Positions 35,420 to 45,797 of a stretch of 64,000 bases of DNA are shown piece by piece; the stretch's first letter is position 1; each line of letters opens with the position of its first letter. The stretch covers positions 62,001 through 126,000 of the forward strand of contig CABQJD010000001.1 in assembly GCA_902464405.1 (NCBI GenBank), in the 5' to 3' direction. The position numbers and the translations under genes were made by a program. Below the pieces are notes generated by a model that did no database searches, was not told the origin of the DNA, and was given only the letters and a program-made list of their open reading frames with translations. This DNA is from an uncultured Actinomycetaceae bacterium (GTDB taxonomy: Bacteria; Actinomycetota; Actinomycetes; Actinomycetales; Actinomycetaceae).

Positions 35420-38400
35420 GTGGCACACAATTTCACCTCCGAGCAGCTAAAAGCTCGCCACGCCGCCCTCCCTACCGTCACTTACCCCGAAGAACTGCCC
35501 GTTTCAGCTCGGCGCACAGATATTATGCGTGCCATTAAATATTCTCAAGTAGTCATCGTTGCTGGAGAAACAGGCTCTGGAAAAACCACGCAGTTACCAA
35601 AAATGCTACTAGAAATGGGATATGGCAAAGAGGGACTTATCGGGCACACCCAGCCACGCCGCCTTGCAGCCCGCTCTGTGGCCGAACGAATCAGTGCAGA
35701 GCTTGGCACTACTATCGGCGAAACAATCGGCTACCAAGTACGTTTCACAGATCACGTTGGCCCAAGCACACTCGTCAAACTTATGACCGACGGCATTTTG
35801 CTCGCCGAAATTCAATCCGATCCCGACCTGCAAAAATACAGCGCCATTATTATCGACGAAGCCCATGAACGTTCGCTCAACATCGATTTTCTACTAGGCT
35901 ACCTCGCGCGCCTGCTCCCACACCGCCCAGATTTACGCCTCATTATCACCTCTGCAACTATTGATTCTGAGCGTTTTGCAGCTCATTTTGGCGAACGTAT
36001 GTATGGAGGTTTCCCTGGAAATCTTGCACCAGTTATTGAAGTCTCTGGGCGCACCTACCCGGTAGAAATTCGCTACCGTCCTCTTTTTACTGGCGACATC
36101 AGCTCCACAAGCAGCTCCTCCCACACCCCCAATGCTGCCAACAATACCGCAAACTCTTCTGCCTGCGGCGGCAAGGAAGACGCCAATCGTCACCAAACAA
36201 GCAACAATTTACCTCACGAAAGGCGTGACGATATCGACGGCATTGACGACGATTTCGCTGAAAATCGCCCAACGAGCCAAGATCAGACGTCAGCAATTAT
36301 TGATGCTGCCCACGAGCTGTGCTCTGAAGGATCTGGCGATATTCTCGTATTCTTGAGCGGCGAAGGTGAAATTCTTGAGACGCAAAAAGCCTTCAAAGAC
36401 GAACTTCGAAGCAAATATATCGAACCAGGCGGGCGCAGCTCGGTGCCAGGAGCTATAGAAGTGCTCCCTCTCTTTGCTCGCCTTTCAGCAGCAGAACAGC
36501 ACAGAATTTTTGAGCCGCATCAGCACCGCCGAATTATTCTCGCCACAAATATCGCAGAAACGTCACTCACAGTGCCAGGGATTCGCTACGTGATAGATCC
36601 CGGGACTGCGCGTATATCGCGCTACTCCAACAAAACAAAAGTTCAGCGCCTGCCTATCGAAGCTATTTCTCAAGCGAGCGCGAATCAGCGTTCTGGGCGA
36701 TGCGGGCGCGTGGCAGACGGTATCGCGATCCGCCTCTACTCCGAAGAAGATTTTGCTGCGCGCCCAGAATATACCGAGCCAGAAATTCAGCGCACTTCAC
36801 TCGCCTCCGTCATTTTACAGATGGCGTCTCTTGGCTTAGGAAAAGTTGAAGACTTCCCGTTTATCGATCCACCAGACGTGCGAGCCGTGCGATCAGGCGT
36901 GCAACTTCTCGAAGAAATAGGGGCATTGCGCGGCAAAGATTTACAGCTCACGAAGATAGGACGCCAGCTCGCTCGCCTGCCAATTGACCCGCGCCTTGGG
37001 CGTATGCTGCTCACCGCCGATAGAAACGGTGCTGCTGCAGAAGTGCTCGTGCTTGTGGCAGCTATGAGCGTGCAAGACGTAAGAGAGCGCCCAGCAGAAT
37101 TTAAGGCACAAGCAGACCAACTTCATGCTCGCTTCACAGAGCCAAGCTCAGATTTTCTTGCTTACCTCAATATCTGGCGCTATCTACGCACTCAACAGCG
37201 CGAACTTTCCAGCTCTGCTTTTCGCCGCCTGTGCCGCGCTGAGCACATCAACTGGCTGCGCTGGCGAGAGTGGCAAGACGTGGTGGCACAGCTGCGCGAA
37301 TTGGCAAAACCGCTTGGGCTGAATCTTCGCCCAATCTCTATTCCAACAGCTCAGCAGCTGCGTGACGCAGAAGCTCAGCTCGAAGAGAAGGGAGCGGATA
37401 CGTCACACCATCGCAGCATCATTGCTGCCGTAAAAAGTGTGGGCAAAAGTTCTGACGCGCCCGCGAGCGCAGCGATTCATCGGAGCCTGCTGGTTGGTTT
37501 GCTCTCGAACCTTGGCAGTTGGGACGAGCGTAAACGCGATTATGAAGGAGCGCGCGGCACACATTTCGTGATATGGCCTGGCTCTGGGCTGAATCGGCGG
37601 AACTATTCGTGGGTAATGGCTGCAGAGCTTGTGGAAACGAGTCGGCTTTTTGCCCGTTCAGCTGCGAGAATCGACCCCGCTTGGATTGAGCCAATCGCAA
37701 AACACCTCGTAAAACGCACCTATTCGGAACCATTTTGGAGCACGAAAAACGGCGCTGCAATGGTGCACGAACGCGTAACGCTCTACGGTTTGACGGTGAC
37801 GGCAGATCATCCTGTACTGGCAACGAGCATCGGCACGCCTGAAGCACGCGAGATGGCTCGTGATATTTTTATTCGCTCTGCGCTCGTTGAGGGGCAGTGG
37901 CGTGGCAAACACCATGCTTTCGTGAAGCATAATGCAGCCGAACTGGAAAAAGCTCACGAAGTAGAGACGCGCCTTCGCCAGTATGGGGTGGTGGCTGACG
38001 ATTCCGCGCAGTTCGCATTTTTCGATGAGCGCCTGCCTCAGACGATCACATCTGCCGCTAATTTTGAGCGCTGGTGGAAACATGAGCGCCATAAACGCCC
38101 TCATCTGCTCGATTTCACGCAAGATCTTTTGCTCGGTGAAAATCAATCAAGCGCCAGCTCGGCAAATTTCCCGGAGGAATGGATTCAAGGCGATATTCGC
38201 CTGCCGATCACGTATTCTTTCAATCCTGGCGGGCATGCTGATGGCTTGTCGATTGAGATTCCCGTGACGTTGCTACCCCAAATTCGGGATGAAGGCTTCG
38301 ATTGGCTTGTGCCTGGTCTGCTTCCTGAGCTGGTGACGGCAACCATACGCGCACTTCCTAAACGAGTGCGCCGCAATCTTGTGCCAGCGCCCGACGTGGC

Positions 38401-39850
38401 ACGCGACATTAACGCTTATTTTTTGGAACGTCTGGAAAATTACCCTGCAGAAAACAGCACGCTTTCTGGCTTAAATGCCTCTGGTTCGACTTCCTGCGGC
38501 GTCTGCCTGACTTCTGCCGTTTCGCACGACATTTCACATGCTGTTTCAAACAATTCTGCCCCTGCTGAATCTTTCCGCTCTGCTTTCACTGCGGCCGTGA
38601 TGCATCTGCGCGGCATCGATATCGATGCTGCCGCATGGGAAGAAGCGCAAGCAGCACTACCTTCGCATTTGCGAATCACGTTTATCGTGCGTTCTGAGCG
38701 AGGAGCTGTGCTCGACGAAAGCACTTCACTTTCCGCTTTACAGCATAATCTCGCACCCCAAAGTAAATCGGCTGTACAAAACGTGATGGCACATGCCGTT
38801 TCCCAAGCGCTTGATGAAGCTCGTGATCGTATCATTGAACATCAAAATGCCACCAAGCGTGCCGCTGCCCTATCTGCCGCTGCCGAAAAAGAAAAAGAAT
38901 GCACAGCTCAGGCAGCACGAGCCTGCGCAGTGCAGCTTGCAGACTCTGTAGACGATCTTCACACCTGGCCAGCACTGGCAGGTGGAGAGCTTCCACACGT
39001 CGTCGAAACCGAAGGCGCAGGAGGCGCAATTATTCGCGGATACCCAGCGCTCGTACGTGAGAAAAACGGGGTTGCTTTGCGAGTGCTCACGAATGAAGCT
39101 GAGCAGCAACGCGATCATCGGATTGGAGTCATTTATCTGCTTGCTGGTGAATTGGAGCTACCAGAAGCGCGTATTACGACCCGATGGAATGCGCGAGAAT
39201 CACTGGCTTTAGCTGCGTCTCCTTATTCTGATACGAGTAGCCTCGTTAGCGATATGCAGCTCACTGCAACGCGAAATATCGCTGATCGTTGGGCACGGGA
39301 AAATAAGCAGCCACTGGGCAAACTGCGAACCGAATCTGCATATCGTGAATTGAAAAGCTACGCACGCGAGCGCACAGAAGACGAAACTCTGCGAATCGCA
39401 CAGATAGCCGCACGTGCCTTAGAAGCATGGGGAGAGGTAGAATCTGCGCTGCGCACGCATAAACATATCTCCCTTATCGCCACCACGAGCGACGTGCGCG
39501 AAGCCGTAGAACAACTCATCTATAGAGGGTTCATTTCTTCCACTCCTGAAGAATACTTGCCTGATTTACCGAGATTTTTGCGAGCTGCAGCGCACAGAAT
39601 AGAAAAAGCAGTATCGAATCCCAGCGGTGACGATGCGCTCGCGTGGCAGGTACGCGATGCTGAAGAGCTACTTGCACATGCTCACGCTCAAGCTGCAGCT
39701 ATGCAATACGACCCTGAGCGCGCAGCCACCCTAGAAAGAGTGCGCTGGCTTATCGAAGAATTGCGCGTTTCACTTTTTGCCCAGCAACTCGGCACTCGGG
39801 TAAAAGTTTCACCTCAGCGGATTCACAAACTTTTAGGACAGCTTTTCTAA
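35420..39850 (+). CDS. hrpA: ATP-dependent RNA helicase HrpA
   Basis: A very large DEAH-box helicase of about 1476 aa with a HrpA-type C-terminal extension (DUF3418 region, about 880-1440). Motifs: GETGSGKTTQLP, DEAHERS, SATIDSERFA, NIAETSLTVPG and QRSGRCGRVADG. A Ser/Asn-rich low-complexity insert lies between motifs III and IV (about residues 218-290). I chose GTG 35420 because AAGGAG lies 11 nt before it, while TATAAA at 35380-35385 directly precedes the earlier ATG 35387 and looks like the -10 box. HrpA resolves collided ribosomes in E. coli; the same role is likely here. Confidence 0.92.
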   Translation: MAHNFTSEQLKARHAALPTVTYPEELPVSARRTDIMRAIKYSQVVIVAGETGSGKTTQLPKMLLEMGYGKEGLIGHTQPRRLAARSVAERISAELGTTIGETIGYQVRFTDHVGPSTLVKLMTDGILLAEIQSDPDLQKYSAIIIDEAHERSLNIDFLLGYLARLLPHRPDLRLIITSATIDSERFAAHFGERMYGGFPGNLAPVIEVSGRTYPVEIRYRPLFTGDISSTSSSSHTPNAANNTANSSACGGKEDANRHQTSNNLPHERRDDIDGIDDDFAENRPTSQDQTSAIIDAAHELCSEGSGDILVFLSGEGEILETQKAFKDELRSKYIEPGGRSSVPGAIEVLPLFARLSAAEQHRIFEPHQHRRIILATNIAETSLTVPGIRYVIDPGTARISRYSNKTKVQRLPIEAISQASANQRSGRCGRVADGIAIRLYSEEDFAARPEYTEPEIQRTSLASVILQMASLGLGKVEDFPFIDPPDVRAVRSGVQLLEEIGALRGKDLQLTKIGRQLARLPIDPRLGRMLLTADRNGAAAEVLVLVAAMSVQDVRERPAEFKAQADQLHARFTEPSSDFLAYLNIWRYLRTQQRELSSSAFRRLCRAEHINWLRWREWQDVVAQLRELAKPLGLNLRPISIPTAQQLRDAEAQLEEKGADTSHHRSIIAAVKSVGKSSDAPASAAIHRSLLVGLLSNLGSWDERKRDYEGARGTHFVIWPGSGLNRRNYSWVMAAELVETSRLFARSAARIDPAWIEPIAKHLVKRTYSEPFWSTKNGAAMVHERVTLYGLTVTADHPVLATSIGTPEAREMARDIFIRSALVEGQWRGKHHAFVKHNAAELEKAHEVETRLRQYGVVADDSAQFAFFDERLPQTITSAANFERWWKHERHKRPHLLDFTQDLLLGENQSSASSANFPEEWIQGDIRLPITYSFNPGGHADGLSIEIPVTLLPQIRDEGFDWLVPGLLPELVTATIRALPKRVRRNLVPAPDVARDINAYFLERLENYPAENSTLSGLNASGSTSCGVCLTSAVSHDISHAVSNNSAPAESFRSAFTAAVMHLRGIDIDAAAWEEAQAALPSHLRITFIVRSERGAVLDESTSLSALQHNLAPQSKSAVQNVMAHAVSQALDEARDRIIEHQNATKRAAALSAAAEKEKECTAQAARACAVQLADSVDDLHTWPALAGGELPHVVETEGAGGAIIRGYPALVREKNGVALRVLTNEAEQQRDHRIGVIYLLAGELELPEARITTRWNARESLALAASPYSDTSSLVSDMQLTATRNIADRWARENKQPLGKLRTESAYRELKSYARERTEDETLRIAQIAARALEAWGEVESALRTHKHISLIATTSDVREAVEQLIYRGFISSTPEEYLPDLPRFLRAAAHRIEKAVSNPSGDDALAWQVRDAEELLAHAHAQAAAMQYDPERAATLERVRWLIEELRVSLFAQQLGTRVKVSPQRIHKLLGQLF

Positions 39851-39988
39851 TGCTCAACCAATACTAAACCAATCAAACGGTTTGCTTAATCTGCCATCAA
39901 CAGCACAAAATTCAGCGCACTATTTTCATAGCGTAAAGTTCTTCCTTTCTTTTCTTGTGCAATTCGCGTAAATACCTAGATGTGCACG

Positions 39989-39994
39989 TAAAAT
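39989..39994 (+). promoter_or_regulatory. -10 box for a leaderless lipoprotein mRNA
   Basis: TAAAAT lies exactly 6 nt before the ATG at 40001 and no Shine-Dalgarno sequence is present, so transcription should start at or next to the start codon. Confidence 0.55.
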
Positions 39995-40000
39995 GCAAAC

Positions 40001-40804
40001 ATGAAACTTCTCCGATGGGAATCGATCACAGCAACTTCGGCGCTCATAATCTGTATGCTTGCAGGCTGCGGCGCAAATAAAAGCGCTGAGAGCCTATGCA
40101 CCGATCCTCTGCACGATTCACTTGCCACCTTGAGTGCACAATCGACCGCATCGTCTCTAGAAAATCTCGAAGAAGCTCCACTCGATAATTCTGCTAATTC
40201 TCGCACCTCACAAACAGTTGATGCTAAAACTCTCGCCTATTGCACAACTGAAGCGATTGGAAAGCTCGATGGCTATCGAGAAAAGCAGCTACTCAACGGT
40301 GATGAAATCAGCTCTTCGCGCATCAATATCAATCCTCTTCGTGTTCACATCACTCGCACACACCCTGAAGCAGGGGATATTGAAGAAGCAATTATGGTGG
40401 AATCGTTTACCTTCGCCAAAATCGATGGACAATGGATTGAAGCCACCGAAGACAACCCTAAACCTGCCGTCAAAGCATTGCTCAATCTCCCAAAGAGTTT
40501 TCAGACGCAATTCAACCCCAAACTTCGAGCAGCTGGCACTTCTGATTCTGTGGTCTACAGTGTGGAAGGCACAGATACTGTGCTTAATCAGCCAGTGTTG
40601 ATTCTTTCAGCAGTAATCACAAACAATCTCGAAACATTTACTTCTAAATACTTTATTAACAGCGATTATTTAGTGCTCCGTTCGCAAATTATTCGCACAG
40701 ACGGCAAGATTACTACCTCCGAAATGACTGCAATAGGGGATCGTGAAGATATCACAAACCCTATTCTTGCCAAACATGATGCAACCAATAACGATGCAAA
40801 ATAG
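40001..40804 (+). CDS. Predicted lipoprotein of unknown function
   Basis: A 267-aa exported protein with signal peptide and lipobox LAGC (Cys near residue 23). The mature part begins with a Ser/Thr-rich linker and then a single domain of alternating strands, including NINPLRVHITRTHPEAGDIE and VLILSAVITNNLETFTSKYF. No known family is recognised. A leaderless start is indicated by TAAAAT 6 nt upstream. It is monocistronic, with a terminator hairpin 6 bp after the stop. Confidence 0.8.
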   Translation: MKLLRWESITATSALIICMLAGCGANKSAESLCTDPLHDSLATLSAQSTASSLENLEEAPLDNSANSRTSQTVDAKTLAYCTTEAIGKLDGYREKQLLNGDEISSSRININPLRVHITRTHPEAGDIEEAIMVESFTFAKIDGQWIEATEDNPKPAVKALLNLPKSFQTQFNPKLRAAGTSDSVVYSVEGTDTVLNQPVLILSAVITNNLETFTSKYFINSDYLVLRSQIIRTDGKITTSEMTAIGDREDITNPILAKHDATNNDAK

Positions 40805-40809
40805 ATCGC

Positions 40810-40841
40810 ATAGGGCTTATATACATTTATAAGCCTATCTT
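40810..40841 (+). terminator. Rho-independent terminator after the lipoprotein gene
   Basis: ATAGGGCTTATA (40810-40821) pairs with TATAAGCCTAT (40828-40838) with one bulged G, followed by CTTTC. Confidence 0.7.
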
Positions 40842-41013
40842 TCGTACCAATGCTCGCGCACTGCACACAATAGATATAAGCCCACACACAGCTATAGAGC
40901 CCATCCTCGTGCAAGCAGATATTTACAAGCACAAGCGCGCACAGCAAGAAGCCGTATACGCATACTCATCGCAGGCAAAGCCATATGAGCAAAAAACGAT
41001 TTTATAAGGCGTA

Positions 41014-42006
<993 letters not shown>

Positions 42007-42235
42007 TCAATGCAATAAATCAATGCATGAATACAGCCTCTTAGGCAACTATAGCCGAAACAGAAGCTGCGAGGAACCAAGCAGAGAGTATTTTTACCTC
42101 TGCGCTCCATCGCATTCAGATTTTCTGCTAAATTTCGAGATTCTGCTAAATTTCAAAATCATCACATACAAGATCCTTATATACACGTAATAAGAAATTT
42201 TTATATGCATATATTCATTTATTCATTGCATAAAA

Positions 42236-42283
42236 ATGCTGGGCATTTTATAGGCTATGTTGCCTTCATAAAATGCCCAGCAT
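42236..42283 (-). terminator. Rho-independent terminator of the VaFE surface protein gene
   Basis: ATGCTGGGCATTTTA (42236-42250) and TAAAATGCCCAGCAT (42269-42283) are a perfect 15-bp inverted repeat with an 18-nt loop. On the minus-strand transcript TTTTATG follows. It separates the surface gene from nrdF. The rest of 42007-42326 shows no gene. Confidence 0.85.
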
Positions 42284-42326
42284 ACTAGTTAGTTGTACTT
42301 TCTTTTCATATCCTTCACATGAATAC

Positions 42327-45212
42327 TTACGAAAGTGCTACTTTAGATCGCCTGCGCGCGCTCAATCGCATTCCTGCACCAGCGAGGCAAGCAAAAAGTG
42401 CAGCTCCGAGAATAGCGCCTATACCTGTAGCACCAGTATTTGGCATACTAGGCTTCTTCGGAGTTTCCTCTACCACCACAGTCTGTGACGCATCATTCGG
42501 ATCCTCATGCTTTTCAACCTGCGCAGCATCCGGCTCATCATCACCATCAGTATCCACCAGATTCTTCACCGACGTCGCAGTCTCAAACACCACATACTGC
42601 TTACCAGGCTCCAAACCAGCAACCCGACCAAAATCAACAGTCCACTCACCAGCACCAGTATCAGACGCAGTAAACTCCTCAGTCTTCACCGCCTTCGCAT
42701 CACCAACAGTACGACCATCAGCAACCTCAAACAACGACCCCGACACCGAATACTTCTCACCAGCCACAAGACCCGTATATGCGATCGTATCCATCACATC
42801 CACACCAGCACCAGCCCGAGCAGACGTCACACGAACACCACCAGTAGCAGAAGCCTTCACACCATCCACAGACACAGTCGTCGCAAGCTCTCCATCAGGA
42901 TTATTATGCTTCTTCTTATTTTCTACATATACAGTGAAAATATCTTTATCTGCATCGGTTTCGACTTTGATTCCTGTGGGATCATCAAATGTGAGAGTGC
43001 CATTTGCATCGATAGTGAATGTTTTATCTAAAAGGGTGCTATATCCTTCAGGAGCTGCCACCTCTTTCAATATATATTCACCAGCAGGAAGAGTGACGGG
43101 AGTAGCTCGATCTTTCAAAGAGGTCCAAATTTTTCCTGAAAGGTCTTTCCCGTTTTTATCTGTAATCTTTAGACGGGCACCAGGAAGTTTATTGCCTTCT
43201 TGATCAGTTTTCCAGAAATTAACAACAAACTTTGTCTCAACAACTTTAATTGTTACCGTCTGATCCTGATCATCTTTCTCAACGTGCACAGCGACAGGCT
43301 GAGCATTCCCTTTCACTTTTGCAACAGGGGTTGCTCCATCTGCCCCTTCATATTCAACATCTTGTGCTTTATAAACTCGTTCGAGCACTGTGAAAGCATT
43401 CTGCCCTACAGAAATATCATCTGTTTTCAACGGAATAAACACGTCGGCGCTGCCAGTATCTTTGCCGTCTTTCACTTCAAAAGGCGAAAAAGCAGAGGCA
43501 ATCGCCTTCGTATCATCATGCCCTTTAATAAGCTCTGCGATAGCCACGTATGTGCCATCCTCAAAACCTGAATAACTGACGCTATCACGAACCGCAAGAG
43601 AGCCAGGTTGAGTAGCGGTGGCATAAGTGAATTCTTTGCCAATATCCGTGCCACGCTGCTGTATCTGTGCAGACGTACCAATGGTAGGCTCTTTCTTATT
43701 CATCACTTGTATCGTTGAATTCTCAGAAACACTTGCCACATCGTTTCCTTTAGTGACGGTGACCTTCCCCCGAGGCCCCACAGTGAACTGAATTTCACTC
43801 TCTAGCTTCTTATATCCATATGGGGCGCGTACTTCTTTGATCGTATATGTGCCCTCTTTCAGATTGAAACGTGTAGGAGCGGAAAGCGTATTCCAGTAAT
43901 CCAGATGCTGCCCATCTTTCAATAATTCGAGACGAGCACCAGTACGTGCTTGGATTTCTGTGCCTACTTGATGAACTTTAGCGATTTTAACTTGATAAGA
44001 GTTTTCTTCGATCTTCTTATTAAGCACAGCAAGACCGTGCCGTGTTTCCTTTTCGCCGATGGCTTTCCCCTCATCATTGATGACGTCACCTTGATAGCTG
44101 ATCTTCTTAACTCGATCACTTTCTTCTAAAGAGATAGTGCCATCGTGATTCAGCGTAAAATGAATATCATCTAGAGGCTCGTATCCTTGAGGAGCCTCAA
44201 CTTCCACAAGAGAATACTTCCCTGGATCAATCAATACTCCTTGCGGATCCTTATTTGACGTCCATTCAAGCACTTTACCATTATCAAAAACTAGCTCTTT
44301 ATCGTTTGAATCCTTGATATGGAATTTTGCTCCCGCGAGTCCTTTTTCGCCAGTAGCGTTGGCAATTAGTTCATCTTGCGTGATGCCAGCTTTAAAAATT
44401 TGCTTGCTGAAATATACGGGATATTTCGGCAGTATACGCCCAGTGACGAGCGACTGGACGCCTTTCGTCCACGATCCACCAATAGGCTCGGCTTTATAGA
44501 CGCGAATCTGAATCGCCGTGTACTCAGGAATGATATCTTTTTCATCCTTCTGAATAAGTTCCTTCACCTGTGTAAACGCTTTTTTCTGGGCAGGATTCAC
44601 GAAGCTGTTTTCGGTATAGGTCTTCCCCTCGGTGTATTCATAAATTATCTTTTGGATAACGTTCCAGAAACCATTTTCTGCCAAATCTCCCAAGTCTTTA
44701 AGCCCTGATTGCTCGATGATCTTCGTTGGATCTTGAGAGAAAATGTAAATGAGTTTTCTTATCTGGCTATAAAACTGATCTTTCGTCACGTTGTTTGGCA
44801 GCTGATGAAAAGCTAATGCACCATTATTAGCGTGATTTCTACCGTATTCGTTGTATAGCTGATCTGCAGTAGCATTATCGATACGAGTAAAATCGCCGTA
44901 GCTATATTCATTGGGAGGAGGCGTATATACAGGAGTTCCTTTACCCTCGTTGATGCAGAAAGACCAATCTTCCGCAGTAGCTCCGCCAGGAACTACCACC
45001 TGCAGCCTATGCTCCTTACCTTTTGCATGATAGACGCCATTATCAGAATTGGCAGTAGCTTTATTCGGAAAACCGATACCGAAAGCTTCCTTCGGAATAG
45101 ATAAAAATATCCCAAAAGTTAAAGTAATAGCTAAGAATAATAAGAGATACTTTTTGTAGCTTGACGCTCGCACAGCCGTACCCCATCCCGAAATTTTCTC
45201 GGAAACCAACAT
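42327..45212 (-). CDS. Sortase-anchored surface adhesin with thioester, Cna-B/SpaA and VaFE repeats
   Basis: A 961-aa cell-wall protein. A signal peptide with span LLLFLAITLTFGIFLSI is followed by a likely thioester domain (Cys 86 in SFCIN, Gln near 235 in AIQIRVY). Next come Cna-B/SpaA-like domains (about 285-400, 405-510, 665-770) and two VaFE domains (about 515-660, 775-915; DSVSYSGFEDGTY and DTIAYTGLVAGEKY). The C terminus has the sorting motif MPNTG, a hydrophobic span and RRR. Such proteins bind host surfaces, some through thioester links. The last VaFE repeat (42490-42890) uses almost only T or G in third positions, unlike the rest, indicating a recombined segment. It lies between nrdE and nrdF. 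Confidence 0.88.
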   Translation of the reverse strand: MLVSEKISGWGTAVRASSYKKYLLLFLAITLTFGIFLSIPKEAFGIGFPNKATANSDNGVYHAKGKEHRLQVVVPGGATAEDWSFCINEGKGTPVYTPPPNEYSYGDFTRIDNATADQLYNEYGRNHANNGALAFHQLPNNVTKDQFYSQIRKLIYIFSQDPTKIIEQSGLKDLGDLAENGFWNVIQKIIYEYTEGKTYTENSFVNPAQKKAFTQVKELIQKDEKDIIPEYTAIQIRVYKAEPIGGSWTKGVQSLVTGRILPKYPVYFSKQIFKAGITQDELIANATGEKGLAGAKFHIKDSNDKELVFDNGKVLEWTSNKDPQGVLIDPGKYSLVEVEAPQGYEPLDDIHFTLNHDGTISLEESDRVKKISYQGDVINDEGKAIGEKETRHGLAVLNKKIEENSYQVKIAKVHQVGTEIQARTGARLELLKDGQHLDYWNTLSAPTRFNLKEGTYTIKEVRAPYGYKKLESEIQFTVGPRGKVTVTKGNDVASVSENSTIQVMNKKEPTIGTSAQIQQRGTDIGKEFTYATATQPGSLAVRDSVSYSGFEDGTYVAIAELIKGHDDTKAIASAFSPFEVKDGKDTGSADVFIPLKTDDISVGQNAFTVLERVYKAQDVEYEGADGATPVAKVKGNAQPVAVHVEKDDQDQTVTIKVVETKFVVNFWKTDQEGNKLPGARLKITDKNGKDLSGKIWTSLKDRATPVTLPAGEYILKEVAAPEGYSTLLDKTFTIDANGTLTFDDPTGIKVETDADKDIFTVYVENKKKHNNPDGELATTVSVDGVKASATGGVRVTSARAGAGVDVMDTIAYTGLVAGEKYSVSGSLFEVADGRTVGDAKAVKTEEFTASDTGAGEWTVDFGRVAGLEPGKQYVVFETATSVKNLVDTDGDDEPDAAQVEKHEDPNDASQTVVVEETPKKPSMPNTGATGIGAILGAALFACLAGAGMRLSARRRSKVALS

Positions 45213-45454
45213 AAATAATCTTTCCTAATAGCTGAAATATCAAAATTTCTACTTCACGTTAAAAATGAAGAGAAATTTAAGTTTTTATCATTGTCTATAG
45301 TGCTGAAAAATTAGCGCACAAAAATCTAGATAACTAAGCGAATATCAAAATAAGCGTTTTACCGCATATTCTTCTAGGCTTAACCTCGCGATAAGTGCGC
45401 TGCCACGTATTGCTTTAGCGTTTACGAATATATCGTTCCAGATCTCCTTCGACT

Positions 45455-45463
45455 CCCCCCCCC
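45455..45463. repeat. Poly-C tract (9 C) upstream of the VaFE adhesin gene
   Basis: Nine consecutive C follow CGACT. Homopolymer tracts of this size upstream of surface genes often vary in length and change promoter spacing. Confidence 0.7.
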
Positions 45464-45736
45464 GCACTTATTTCGTTCGAGAGGTTTCGGAGAAACTGAT
45501 TAAATTTATTTCGGTTAAAGAGTAGCACGGAAAGCAAACCGCGCTGCGCCATACCGCATATGAAAAATAATTTGTTCTATTTCTCATATTATTTTCAATT
45601 TATACGAAGGGATAAATATGCAAGCCGTGCTATACGTATATTTTCCTCTTTGAAAGAAGGCACTCTTACGTATGCTGCTATTCGTGGCTGCGATCACATG
45701 TGGATGCAGAAGTTCTGTTTATAGAATCCATAAAAT

Positions 45737-45760
45737 CGGCAAAATCAGCTAATTTTGCCG
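45737..45760 (-). terminator. Terminator hairpin after nrdHIE
   Basis: CGGCAAAA (45737-45744) and TTTTGCCG (45753-45760) pair perfectly across an 8-nt loop; ATTTTATGG follows on the minus-strand transcript. It lies 37 bp past the nrdE stop. Confidence 0.7.
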
Positions 45761-45797
45761 TACCACGCATTTTATCTTTGCCTCATTATTTACCGCA

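Larger units (their letters stand above)
45213..45797. other. 585-bp AT-rich intergenic region between VaFE gene and nrdE
   Basis: It contains a run of nine C at 45455-45463, about 240 bp upstream of the VaFE start, several TATA-rich stretches, and the nrdE terminator at 45737-45760. An 11-codon open frame with GAAGGG before its ATG (45618) was seen but cannot be judged. No supported gene. Confidence 0.6.

Noticed and set aside
42028..42075. Relic of an nrdH 3' end upstream of nrdF (shared CCTCTTAGGCAAC)
   Set aside because: Only 13 bases match exactly and the flanking likeness is weak; it may be chance.
42319..43203. A 294-codon open frame on the plus strand opposite the VaFE gene
   Set aside because: It is rich in Ser, Pro and Thr, lacks a ribosome-binding site and is produced by the biased codon use of the adhesin gene on the other strand.
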